A stretch of DNA of 64,000 nt from Agromyces badenianii (GTDB taxonomy: Bacteria > Actinomycetota > Actinomycetes > Actinomycetales > Microbacteriaceae), in NCBI RefSeq assembly GCF_003070885.1, contig NZ_CP028913.1, forward strand, positions 2,294,001 to 2,358,000, written 5' to 3'. Both the position numbers and the translations under genes were made by a program. Positions 36,161-44,558 of the stretch are shown here, piece after piece. The first letter of the stretch is position 1. The number at the start of each line of letters is the position of its first letter. The notes under the pieces were generated by a model, which had not been told where the DNA came from, searched no databases, and was given only the letters and a program-made list of their open reading frames with translations.

Positions 36161-37692
36161 GGCGCGGCCACCGCGGCCCTGAGCGCGTCGTCGACGAACG
36201 CGATCACCGCTTCGCCCAGCAGGCGGGAGGCTCCGAACGTCGCGACGTCGGCGTAGGCCCGGTCATTCGACGGCCAGCCCATGTCGACGGTCACGACGTC
36301 GTCGCGAACATGACGCAATGCGTCGATCGCCGCCCGGGCGAAGGGATGCCGGTGCAGGTCCTTGCCCACCACGAGCACCGTTCCGGCGAGCCCTGCCGGG
36401 TCGGCGAGTCCGTGCTGCTCCGAGACGGCGACCGTCACGGCGTCGCCGAGCCACGAGGGCCGGCGCGCCGCGTCTTCAGCAGCGAAGGGACCCCACGGGG
36501 CGACGCCGACGGCGATGTTCACGACCGTGTCGATGCGCACGACCGTGCCGATGCGGGGGGCCTGCGCCAGACGCGACCGGGCGGCATCCGACACGTCGAA
36601 CGCGGAGATGACCCGGTCGATCTCGCCCGCGTCGTGCTGCGGTTCGACCGACGCCGCTGCCGTCGGCCCGGCGGGAACCGGCCGCGCCTCTGCGGCGAGC
36701 GCGCGCACCCGTGCGGCCGACTCGCGGACCCGCTCCGCCGGGAGACGACCCGCCTGCACCGCGGCCTCGACGGCCTCGACGATCTCGATCATCTGCTCGT
36801 GCGAGTTGTCGGAGCCGATGCAGAGCAGGTCGCAACCGGCGGCGAGGGCGCGCACCGCAGCTTCGGGGATGCCGTGCACGCCACTCGCCCCCTTCATGTC
36901 GAGGGCGTCGGTGACGATGACGCCGTCGAACCCCAGCTCCCCGCGGAGCAGGCTGTTGAGAATGTGCGGGGAGAGGGTGGCCGGATTCCGGGCATCGAGC
37001 TGCGGAATCAGGATGTGCGAGGTCATGATGGTGCGGGTCCCGGCCGCGATCGCGGCGCGGAAGGGTGCGAGTTCGCGCTCGCGGAGGGTCTCGAGCGGCA
37101 GGTCGACCACCGGCAGCGCGAGGTGCGAGTCGGTCGCGGTGTCGCCGTGCCCCGGGAAGTGCTTGGCACTGGCCGCGACGCCCGTCTGCTGCAGCGCCGT
37201 CACCCACGCCGCGGAATGCCGGGCGACGAGCTCGGGATCGGCGCCGAAGCTCCGCACCCCGATGACGGGGTTGTCGGGGTTCGCGTTCACGTCGACATCG
37301 GGTGCGAACGTCACGGTGCATCCGGTCGCGACGAGCGCCTCGCCGACCGCCTGCGCCACCCTGGCCGTCAACTCGAGGTCGTCGATGCGGCCGAGCACGG
37401 CGTTGCCGGGGAACGGCGCCCCGCGGTCGTAGAAGAGGCGCGTGACATCCCCGCCCTCTTCGTCGATCGCGATGACGGCGAGCGGGTTGGCCCCGCGGAG
37501 CGACGCGTTCAGCGTGCGGAGCTGCTCGGGAGAGGAGATGTTCGGGCCGAAGAGGCAGAGCCCGCCGAGGCCGTCGCGCAGCAGCTCGAGCACCCAGTCG
37601 GGCGCTTCGAGACCGTCGAAGCCGGGCAGCAGTGTCGTGAGGATGTCCCGGCGGAGGGTGACGCCCGCGCCGGTCGTGTCGATGGCGGTCAT
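36157..37692 (-). CDS. Family GH3 beta-N-acetylglucosaminidase (NagZ-like)
   Basis: 511 residues. The GH3 signature KHFPGHGDTATDSHLALP holds the histidine-aspartate pair typical of NagZ-type N-acetylglucosaminidases/phosphorylases, and the nucleophile aspartate is in VIVTDALDMKG. A second domain (about 375-511) follows the barrel, so it is longer than the 340-residue E. coli NagZ. No signal peptide: it should work on sugars brought in by the ABC system. Translationally coupled on both sides (ATGA overlaps with the permease and the ROK kinase). Confidence 0.9.
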   Translation of the reverse strand: MTAIDTTGAGVTLRRDILTTLLPGFDGLEAPDWVLELLRDGLGGLCLFGPNISSPEQLRTLNASLRGANPLAVIAIDEEGGDVTRLFYDRGAPFPGNAVLGRIDDLELTARVAQAVGEALVATGCTVTFAPDVDVNANPDNPVIGVRSFGADPELVARHSAAWVTALQQTGVAASAKHFPGHGDTATDSHLALPVVDLPLETLRERELAPFRAAIAAGTRTIMTSHILIPQLDARNPATLSPHILNSLLRGELGFDGVIVTDALDMKGASGVHGIPEAAVRALAAGCDLLCIGSDNSHEQMIEIVEAVEAAVQAGRLPAERVRESAARVRALAAEARPVPAGPTAAASVEPQHDAGEIDRVISAFDVSDAARSRLAQAPRIGTVVRIDTVVNIAVGVAPWGPFAAEDAARRPSWLGDAVTVAVSEQHGLADPAGLAGTVLVVGKDLHRHPFARAAIDALRHVRDDVVTVDMGWPSNDRAYADVATFGASRLLGEAVIAFVDDALRAAVAAP

Positions 37693-38633
37693 CCCTTGAC
37701 CGCTCCCGCGACGAGGCCGCCGGTCATGCGGCCCTGCACGAACATGAAGAAGATGACGACGGGCAGGGCGATGAGCGTCGACCCGGCCATGACCGCGCCC
37801 CAGTTCGTCGCCTCGGTGGCCGATTGGAACGAGTTCAGCCACGGCGGGAGGGTGAGGTTGTAGCCCTTCAGCAGCAGCAGTGCCATCAGGAACTCGTTCC
37901 AGCTCTGGATGAAGGCGAAGATGCCCGTGGAGACGAGGCCCGGCGCGAGCAGCGGGAAGGTGACCCGCCAGAAGGCCTGCGCCTTCGTGCAGCCGTCGAT
38001 CTGGGCCGCCTCCTCGAGTTCGACCGGCACCCCGGCGACGAAGCCGCGCAGGGTCCAGATCGTGAACGGCACGACCGCGGCGAGGTGCACGATGAACAGG
38101 CCGATGAGGGTGTTCATCAGTCGCCAGTCGTCGATCATGTTGTAGATCGTGAACATCATCGCCTCGCCGGGCACCATCTGCACGACGAGCACGCTCACGA
38201 TGAAGACGACGCGGCCGCGGAAGGCGAATCGGGCGATCGCGATCGACGCCAGGAAGGCGAAGATCGCGCAGACGATGACGACGGTGATGGCCACGATGAG
38301 GCTCGAGGCGAGGGCGTGCGGGAAGTCGGTCTGGCCGGGCGCCGCCTCGCGGGTCCACGCCGTGATGTAGTTCTTGACCGTGAAGTCGAGCGGCAGGAAG
38401 CTCGGCGTGCGGCTGATGATCTGGTTCGGCGGGGTGAACGAGAGGTTCACCATCCAGTAGACCGGGAAGACCGAGGAGATGAAGACGATCAGGGCGAGGA
38501 TGTTGAACCCGACGCGCCCCATGCGGCGCCGGCCGTGCCCTGGGCGATTGCCGCGGAGGGCGCGATGCTCGACGACCCCGAGGTCGGTGCGGGCGGGCTG
38601 CTCGGCGATCTGGATGGCGGGCGTGATGCTCAC
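37689..38633 (-). CDS. Carbohydrate ABC permease (MalG type)
   Basis: 314 residues, six membrane helices after a 40-residue cytoplasmic tail. The EAA loop for the ATPase is ELEEAAQIDGCTKAQAFWRV. GTG at 38633 overlaps the other permease stop in GTGA. With the neighbouring permease and solute-binding protein it forms an importer for GlcNAc-containing sugars by context. No ATPase is encoded in the window; actinobacteria often use a shared ATPase (MsiK type) encoded elsewhere. Confidence 0.9.
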   Translation of the reverse strand: MSITPAIQIAEQPARTDLGVVEHRALRGNRPGHGRRRMGRVGFNILALIVFISSVFPVYWMVNLSFTPPNQIISRTPSFLPLDFTVKNYITAWTREAAPGQTDFPHALASSLIVAITVVIVCAIFAFLASIAIARFAFRGRVVFIVSVLVVQMVPGEAMMFTIYNMIDDWRLMNTLIGLFIVHLAAVVPFTIWTLRGFVAGVPVELEEAAQIDGCTKAQAFWRVTFPLLAPGLVSTGIFAFIQSWNEFLMALLLLKGYNLTLPPWLNSFQSATEATNWGAVMAGSTLIALPVVIFFMFVQGRMTGGLVAGAVKG

Positions 38634-39616
38634 AGCTCCTCCTCCTTCAGGGTGTTGCGGACGTTGAAGTAGGAGATGGCCATGAGCAGGACCACCATGA
38701 ACACGCCGATGGCGGCGGTCACGCCGAACTCGCCGAGGCCCTGACGGAACAGGTAGGTGCCGAGCACGTTCGTCTCGCTCGCGATGCCGCCCTGCTGCTG
38801 CAGCGCGTAGACCTGTGTGAAGATGCGCATGTTCCAGATCGTCTCCAGCACGATCACCGCGGTGATGATGTTGCGCATGTACGGCAGCACGATCAGCCTG
38901 AAGCGCTGCCAGGCGCTCGCGCCGTCGAGCGCGGAGGCCTCGAGCACCTCGTCGGGCACCTGGCCGAGACCGGCGTAGAAGGTGAATGCGGCGAACGGCA
39001 CGCTCTGCCACACGATGAGGATCGTGAGCACCATCATGAACGACCACGGGTCGATGAGCCACGAGTGGCCGCGGAAGTCGTTGGTGCCGGTCATGGTGTT
39101 GAGGGCCCAGTTGACGAGGCCGTAGTCGGTGTCGAAGATCCAGCCCCAGACGACCGTCGCCGAGAGCGGCGGCATCGCCCAGGCGAGCAGCAGGCCGATC
39201 GAGACGGTGAGGCGCCAGCCCTTCGTGAGCTTGGTCATGAGCATGGCGACGAGCATGCCGAGCGCGATGATGAGCACCGTCAGCACGACCATGAGGCCGA
39301 GGCTGCGAGCGAGCACCGCCGGGAAGTCCGACTTCGTGAAGACCTCGATGTAGTTGTCGAAGCCCACGAAGTCGGGCGCGGTGCCGAGCATCTTGTTCTT
39401 GATCTCGAGGTTCGTGAACGAGTTGATGAACATCACGATCGTCGGGTAGACGACCATGACGCCGAGCAGCACGATGCTCGGGGCGAGCAGCAGCCATGGC
39501 GCCCAGGGCAGCGGCGCCTTGCCGTGTCGGTCGCCCGAGGCGCTGCGCGATGAACGGGATGGTCGGGTCTTCGGCGTGCGCGGCGCTGCGTCAGGCTCGG
39601 TGAGGGTTGCGCTCAT
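38630..39616 (-). CDS. Sugar ABC permease (MalF type)
   Basis: 328 residues, a Ser/Arg-rich tail of about 40 residues then six membrane helices (first one LLLAPSIVLLGVMVVYPTIV). The EAA loop is LEASALDGASAWQRFRLIVLP. ATG at 39616 follows GAGGAG. Separated by 143 bases and a hairpin from the solute-binding protein gene, consistent with lower expression of the permeases. Confidence 0.9.
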   Translation of the reverse strand: MSATLTEPDAAPRTPKTRPSRSSRSASGDRHGKAPLPWAPWLLLAPSIVLLGVMVVYPTIVMFINSFTNLEIKNKMLGTAPDFVGFDNYIEVFTKSDFPAVLARSLGLMVVLTVLIIALGMLVAMLMTKLTKGWRLTVSIGLLLAWAMPPLSATVVWGWIFDTDYGLVNWALNTMTGTNDFRGHSWLIDPWSFMMVLTILIVWQSVPFAAFTFYAGLGQVPDEVLEASALDGASAWQRFRLIVLPYMRNIITAVIVLETIWNMRIFTQVYALQQQGGIASETNVLGTYLFRQGLGEFGVTAAIGVFMVVLLMAISYFNVRNTLKEEEL

Positions 39617-39712
39617 GGCTGCTCCTCGAATGTGTCGCGGGGGGAATCGCGGAGATGACTGATGGTACGTCTCGGGCACGGCGGCGGTGGCGTGCCGGAG
39701 GGAGTCGTGGAA

Positions 39713-39746
39713 GCGGGGGCGGAGCTGTGTGGGACTCCGCCCCCGC
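39713..39746 (-). terminator. Hairpin between solute-binding protein and permease genes
   Basis: Perfect 12-bp GC stem (39713-39724 with 39735-39746), loop of 10. Such intra-operon hairpins stabilise the upstream solute-binding-protein message or end part of the transcripts. Confidence 0.7.
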
Positions 39747-39759
39747 GGGTCTCAACGGG

Positions 39760-41004
39760 CTAGCTGTTGAGGATCTCCTCGATCTGCGCGTCGAGGTCGG
39801 CTGCGATCGACGCCACGTCGCCACCCTGGGCGATCTTCACGAGCGCCTCCTGGATGATCTGCGCGGCCTCGACCTCGGCCCACTTCGGCGTCGTCGGGGT
39901 GACCTTCGAGTTCTCGAGCGCGACGGCCTGGGCCTTCGCGATCTCGGTGTCGGGCAGCGAAGCCGCCGCCGCCGTGAGGCCCGGGGTCAGGCCGCCCTCG
40001 GCGAGAAGCGTCTGGTAGCCCTCGCCCGCCATGATGTCGAGCGCGGCGCGAGCCTGCTCGGGGTTGGCGCTCTTCGTCGCGACGGCGACGTTCGAGCCGC
40101 CGGCGAAGATCGGCGCGGTCTCGCCGGCTTCGAGGCCCGGCAGCGCGAAGGCGCGCAGGTCGGAGCCGTAGGTGTCGGGGCAACCCGGCGCCTCGGCGTC
40201 GGCCGGAGCCGTGATCGACCACTGCACCCACGCGGGAGCCGAGAGGAAGACGTCTTCACCGGCGCAGAAGGGAACCTGCGGGTCGGTCTCGTCGCCGTCC
40301 TTGGCCGCGTTGGAGGCGTTCAGGTAGACGTCCTGCAGCTGCGTCAGGCCCTCGACGCCGCCCTCGCTCGAGAAGCCGGCCTTCCACTCGTCGCCCTCCT
40401 GCTCGGCGATGAAGCCGCCGTACGCCCAGACGTAGGGCAGCGCGTTGTACCAGTCGCGACCCGGCGCCCAGATGCCCGAGCGGGTGTCGGTCCTCAGCGC
40501 CGTGCCCGTCGCCACGTACTCGTCGAGCGTGGTCGGAACCGGCGTCGCGCCGAGGATCTGCTCGCTGTAGAACACGATGCGGCCGCCGGCGTAGTACGGC
40601 GCGGCGTAGAGCTCGCCGTCGTACGTGGCGGATTCGACGAGGCCGGGCAGGTAGTCATCGGCCGGGAAGTCGGAGAGCGGCAGGAACAGGCCCTGGTCCG
40701 CGAAGCTCGCGGTCTGGGTGTTGCCGACCTCGACCACGTCGGGCGAGTCGTTCGACTGGAGCGCAGCTGCATAGGTGTCGCTCACGTCGGCCCAGGTCTT
40801 CTCCTCGACGGTGAGGGTCCAACCTTCGTTCTCCTCCTCGAAGGTGTCCTTGAGGTACGCGCGGGCGGTGTCGGGGGTGTCGCTGCCGACGACCCAGACG
40901 GTGATCTTGCCACCGTCGGCCGACTCGTTGCCACCACCGGCGCTACAACCGGCGAGGGTCAGGGCAGCAGCGGCGCCGAGCGCCACAATGCCGAGTTTCC
41001 TCAT
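39760..41004 (-). CDS. Sugar ABC solute-binding lipoprotein
   Basis: 414 residues. Lipoprotein signal peptide with lipobox LAGC (lipidated C20) and a Gly/Ser spacer; then a cluster B solute-binding fold (ITVWVVGSDTPDTARAYLKDTFEEEN; SPDVVEVGNTQTASFADQG; FAGGSNVAVATKSAN). The context (GH3 glycosidase, ROK kinase, nagB, ROK repressor) suggests GlcNAc or chito-oligosaccharides as ligand; this is inference. Strong ribosome binding site AAAGGAAA. It follows the repressor gene after 69 bases. Confidence 0.88.
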   Translation of the reverse strand: MRKLGIVALGAAAALTLAGCSAGGGNESADGGKITVWVVGSDTPDTARAYLKDTFEEENEGWTLTVEEKTWADVSDTYAAALQSNDSPDVVEVGNTQTASFADQGLFLPLSDFPADDYLPGLVESATYDGELYAAPYYAGGRIVFYSEQILGATPVPTTLDEYVATGTALRTDTRSGIWAPGRDWYNALPYVWAYGGFIAEQEGDEWKAGFSSEGGVEGLTQLQDVYLNASNAAKDGDETDPQVPFCAGEDVFLSAPAWVQWSITAPADAEAPGCPDTYGSDLRAFALPGLEAGETAPIFAGGSNVAVATKSANPEQARAALDIMAGEGYQTLLAEGGLTPGLTAAAASLPDTEIAKAQAVALENSKVTPTTPKWAEVEAAQIIQEALVKIAQGGDVASIAADLDAQIEEILNS

Positions 41005-41073
41005 TTGTCGTTTCCTTTCATGGGGTGGGGGCGGCAGCGGGGGTTCGCTGTCACCCTTGGTGCGTGGAGTCCC

Positions 41074-42402
41074 TCACGAGACTCCGAGTTGTCCGGATAG
41101 GACCATGACGGCCGCGCCGCGCAAGACGATGTCCTGCGCCTGCTCGGTCATCCGGAGCCTCAGATCACGGTTGTGTTCCGCCATCGTCCGGGTCCGGAGC
41201 GTGTCGACGGTGGCCTCGTGCAGAGGTCCGTCAAGCAGTTCTGCCGGGCCGCTCAGCACGACCTCGGAGAGGTTCAGCGCACCGACCACGGGAGCGAGCA
41301 CGATGCCGAGACGCCGGCCCGCCTCGCGGAGGATGTCGTCGCGAGCGGATGCCGCGCCGTCGTGATGCTCGTCGCGCTCGTCGAGCTCGTCGAGCTCGTC
41401 GAGCTGAGCGGTCAGCCGCGGAACCGCGAGCCAGGCTTCGAGGCATCCGTCTTTGCCGCAGGCGCAGCGGGGGCCGCCGTCGGTGCCGACGACGACGTGC
41501 CCGATCTCACCGGCGGCGAAGCCGCCGCCGATCACGGGCCGGCCGCCGATGATGAGGCCCGCGCCGACACCGTGACCGATCTTGATCAGGAGCAGGTCGT
41601 CGTGGTGGGAGGAGCCGTGCTCGGCGAGCACGCCGACGTTCGCGTCGTTGGCGACGTGCACGGGCAGCGCGAACCTCGTGGCGATGCGCTCCTGCAGCGC
41701 GATGTCGCTCCAGCCGAGGTTGGGGGCCGATCGTACGACGCCGTGCGGGTCGACGACGCCGGGCGAACCGATGCCGATGCCGAGCACGGGGGTCGTGGTG
41801 CGGTCGAGGAGCTTCGCGACGAGGCGCTCGACGAGCACGACCGCGGCCTCGCCAGTGGCGCCGTCGCGGGCGATCTCGTCACGGTCGAGGATCTGACCGT
41901 CGAGGTCGACGACTGCGCCCCGGAAGACCTCGTGCTCGGAGAGGTCGACGCCGATGATGTGGAAGGCCTCGCGGTCGACGTCGATGAGGGTCGCCGGCTT
42001 GCCGGGGCGGGCGTCTTCGCGCTGCCCGAGCTCGACGACGAGCCCTTCGGCGATGAGCGCGGCGACGAGGTCGGAGACCGTGACCCTCGTGAGCCCGGTC
42101 TCGCGGGCGACATCCGCCCGGCTCTGCGCGCCTTCCGTGTAGAGGGTCTGCAGCACGAGTGCGCGGTTGTGCGTGCGGGCGTGCTCCGGCAGCACCTTGC
42201 CGGTCGGGCGGAGGGCTCGGGAGCGGCCGAAGATGACTGCGCCGGATGCGGCGGCCGGCAACGATGCGGATGCCACCGTCGAAGCGGCAGACGTCACCGT
42301 CGAAACGCCGGATGCCACCGTCGAAGCGGCAGACGCCACCGTCGAGGTGGGGGGCGTCGGCTCCGTCGTGACCGGGCCTCGCTGCGCATCCGTTGCAGTC
42401 AC
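41074..42402 (-). CDS. ROK-family transcriptional repressor of the amino-sugar operon
   Basis: 442 residues. An N-terminal region of about 60 residues with heptapeptide repeats precedes the winged helix (about 72-135, SRADVARETGLTRVTVSDLVAALI), then a ROK sugar-binding domain with zinc signature CACGKDGCLEAW. It is a NagC/XylR-like repressor. GTG at 42402 directly follows a 27-bp operator-like palindrome. A start further down, at a VLPEH or similar codon, cannot be excluded. It is the first gene of a probable seven-gene operon ending with nagB and so controls itself as well as the importer. Confidence 0.85.
   Translation of the reverse strand: MTATDAQRGPVTTEPTPPTSTVASAASTVASGVSTVTSAASTVASASLPAAASGAVIFGRSRALRPTGKVLPEHARTHNRALVLQTLYTEGAQSRADVARETGLTRVTVSDLVAALIAEGLVVELGQREDARPGKPATLIDVDREAFHIIGVDLSEHEVFRGAVVDLDGQILDRDEIARDGATGEAAVVLVERLVAKLLDRTTTPVLGIGIGSPGVVDPHGVVRSAPNLGWSDIALQERIATRFALPVHVANDANVGVLAEHGSSHHDDLLLIKIGHGVGAGLIIGGRPVIGGGFAAGEIGHVVVGTDGGPRCACGKDGCLEAWLAVPRLTAQLDELDELDERDEHHDGAASARDDILREAGRRLGIVLAPVVGALNLSEVVLSGPAELLDGPLHEATVDTLRTRTMAEHNRDLRLRMTEQAQDIVLRGAAVMVLSGQLGVS
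42269..42352 (-). repeat. Four 21-bp tandem units in the repressor N-terminus
   Basis: Four imperfect 21-base units, each encoding a heptapeptide like STVASAA; a 42-base super-unit is nearly identical twice. Confidence 0.85.
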
Positions 42403-42429
42403 GTTTGTTAGTAAACCTTACGAACAAAC
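42403..42429 (-). promoter_or_regulatory. ROK-type operator palindrome
   Basis: GTTTGTTAGTAA (42403-42414), ACC, TTACGAACAAAC (42418-42429): 12-base arms with one mismatch and a 3-base centre. It resembles TTAGTAAA/TTTACTAA sites of ROK repressors. A possible promoter on the minus strand (TTGCGG, 17 bases, TTTACT) overlaps it, and the repressor GTG comes next. Confidence 0.75.
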
Positions 42430-42477
42430 CTGCCGCAAGGGATCGATCGCACTTCGCGCGGACGTTACCGAGTTGTG

Positions 42478-42496
42478 ACCGGGCACTCCGCCCGGT
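42478..42496 (-). terminator. Terminator after the metal ATPase gene
   Basis: ACCGGGC (42478-42484) pairs with GCCCGGT (42490-42496) around a 5-base loop, 13 bases after the stop. Confidence 0.6.
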
Positions 42497-42508
42497 GCAT
42501 CCGTCGTC

Positions 42509-44395
42509 TCAGCCGGTCGTCGCCGTCACCCGCTCGACCGAGGCTGACGCAGGCGACGAGGCCCCCGCGTCGAGACGACCGCCGATCGCGCGGAGCGCCG
42601 CGAGGATCGTGACGAGGTCGACCACCTCCTGCAACAGCGCGCCCACCGTCGCCGGGATCACCCCGAACGCCGCGACGAGCATCAGCCCGACGCTCACGAC
42701 GATGCCGAGCCAGATGCTCTGCAGCGCGATGCGCACGGTGTCGCGGCCGATCTCGACCGCCTTCGCCGTGCGCGAGATGTCATCGACCAGGATCACGGCC
42801 GAGGCCGACTCGCTCGCCGCTGTGGCGCCCCTCGCCCCCATCGCGATGCCCACCTCTGCGGCCGCGAGCACCGGCGCGTCGTTCACCCCGTCGCCGACCA
42901 TGATCACCGGTCGCTCGGCGATGCCGGCGACCTCCTGCACCTTGTCGGCCGGAAGGCAGTCGGCGCGCACCCTGGTGATGCCGAGTTCGGCGGCGATGTG
43001 ACCGGCGGTCGCCGCGGCGTCGCCCGTGAGCATCATGGTGTGGTGCACGCCGAGTTCGTCGAGACGCTCGAGCGTCGCCTTCGCGTTCTCGCGCAGCCGG
43101 TCGCTCGCGAGCAGCGCCCCCGCGAAGCGGCCGTCGACGGCGACGTAGATCGCCAGCTCCCCCGGCGCGATCTCGGTTCGCTTCGCCTCGGGCGCATGCT
43201 CGCGCACGAACGCGAACTTGCCGACGACGACCTCGCGCCCGCCGACCTTCGCGGTCACGCCGTTCGTCGCCGCCTCGCGCGCCCACTCGGCCTCGGTCAG
43301 CGGCAGCCCGCGGTCCTTCGCCGCTTGGATCATCGAGGTCGCGAGCACGTGCGAGGAGTACTGCTCTGCCGAGGCGACGACCCCGAGCAGCTCGGTCTCA
43401 TCGAAGCCGTGCTCGGGCCGGATCGCGACGAGCGTCGGCGAGCCGTGCGTGAGCGTGCCGGTCTTGTCGAACACGGCCGTCTTGGCGGCGGAGAGCTGCT
43501 CGAGCACTCCCCCGCCCTTGACGATGACGCCGTTCTTCGCGGCTCGGCTCATGCCCCCGATGAAGGCCACCGGGGCGGCGATGAGCAGCGGGCACGGGGT
43601 TGCGAGCACGAGCACCTCGGCGAACCGCACGGGGTCGCCCGAGATCCACCAGGCCACCGCGGCGAGCGCGAGCGAGAACACCGTGAACGGCACGGCGTAG
43701 CGGTCGGCCAGGCGAACGACGGGCGCCTTCGACGCGGCCGCCTCGGTGACGAGCGCCACGATCTGCTGGTACTGGCTGTTCGCCGCGGATGCCTCGGCGA
43801 CGACCTCGACCGCCGCCTGGCCGTTGACCGAACCGCTCAGCACCCGGTCGCCGGCGCGCTTCTCGACCGGCACCGACTCCCCCGTGATCGACGACTCGTC
43901 CATCGTCGTCTCGCGGGAGCGCAGGGTCGCGTCGACCGGCACGATCTCGCTCGGTCGCACGAGCAGCACGTCGCCGATCTTCACCTGGTCGGCCGTGACC
44001 TCGACGATCTCGTCGCCGTCGATGCGGTGCGCGTGTTGCGGCGAGCGGGTGAGCAGGGCATCGAGTTCGCGCTTGGCGCGGCGGTTCGCGTAGTCCTCGA
44101 GCGCGGCCCCGCCCGTGAGCATGAGCACCACGACGAGCGCGGCGATGTACTCGCCGACGAGCACGGTCGCGACGATGGCGGTGACCGCGAGGATGTCGAG
44201 CCCCCAGTGCCCGCGCAGGATGTCGCGCACCATGCCGACCGCCTGCCAGGCCGCCACGGCGAGGGCGTAGCCGCTGAAGATCCACTGCACGGCGGCGCCC
44301 GCTCCGCTGAGGGCGAGCACGATGCCGAGCAGCCCGATGCCGATCGTGAGCGTGACGAGCCAGTACCTGCGAGCGAGCTTCAGGACGCGTGCCAT
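42509..44395 (-). CDS. P1B-type heavy-metal ATPase with TPC motif
   Basis: 628 residues. Phosphorylation motif DKTGTLTHG, TGES loop (SSITGESVPVEKR), GDGVNDAP hinge. The membrane metal site reads LATPCPLLIA, a TPC motif where copper pumps have CPC. There is no N-terminal metal-binding domain, and the P1B HP pair is altered to SSHVLAT. The metal cannot be named; TPC/SPC pumps in the family handle metals such as Co, Ni, Fe or Zn. ATG at 44395 follows GGAGGATGGG. It is a single-gene unit flanked by terminators. Confidence 0.9.
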   Translation of the reverse strand: MARVLKLARRYWLVTLTIGIGLLGIVLALSGAGAAVQWIFSGYALAVAAWQAVGMVRDILRGHWGLDILAVTAIVATVLVGEYIAALVVVLMLTGGAALEDYANRRAKRELDALLTRSPQHAHRIDGDEIVEVTADQVKIGDVLLVRPSEIVPVDATLRSRETTMDESSITGESVPVEKRAGDRVLSGSVNGQAAVEVVAEASAANSQYQQIVALVTEAAASKAPVVRLADRYAVPFTVFSLALAAVAWWISGDPVRFAEVLVLATPCPLLIAAPVAFIGGMSRAAKNGVIVKGGGVLEQLSAAKTAVFDKTGTLTHGSPTLVAIRPEHGFDETELLGVVASAEQYSSHVLATSMIQAAKDRGLPLTEAEWAREAATNGVTAKVGGREVVVGKFAFVREHAPEAKRTEIAPGELAIYVAVDGRFAGALLASDRLRENAKATLERLDELGVHHTMMLTGDAAATAGHIAAELGITRVRADCLPADKVQEVAGIAERPVIMVGDGVNDAPVLAAAEVGIAMGARGATAASESASAVILVDDISRTAKAVEIGRDTVRIALQSIWLGIVVSVGLMLVAAFGVIPATVGALLQEVVDLVTILAALRAIGGRLDAGASSPASASVERVTATTG

Positions 44396-44469
44396 GCCCC
44401 CATCCTCCCGCGTGGAGCGAGATTCAGGAGGTATTCGCGCCGGCCGAATCCGCTGGCGACCGCAGGTGC

Positions 44470-44508
44470 GAACGGCGGAGACGAACGGCGGAGACGAACG
44501 GCGGAGAC
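44470..44508. repeat. Three tandem copies of GAACGGCGGAGAC
   Basis: Three exact 13-base units upstream of the metal ATPase gene (between it and the icd terminator), followed by a partial fourth. Confidence 0.9.
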
Positions 44509-44512
44509 GAAC

Positions 44513-44542
44513 GAGGGGCGGATGCCGCAGCATCCGCCCCTC
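44513..44542 (-). terminator. Terminator of icd (inverted CGGATGC pair)
   Basis: Perfect 13-bp stem (44513-44525 with 44530-44542), 4-base loop CGCA, 16 bases after the icd stop. The arms contain GCGGATGC and its complement. Confidence 0.8.
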
Positions 44543-44558
44543 GACTACACGACGCCGA

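Noticed and set aside
42509-44395. Copper exporter (CopA) call for the P-type ATPase
   Set aside because: The membrane motif is TPC rather than CPC and there is no heavy-metal-associated N-terminal domain.
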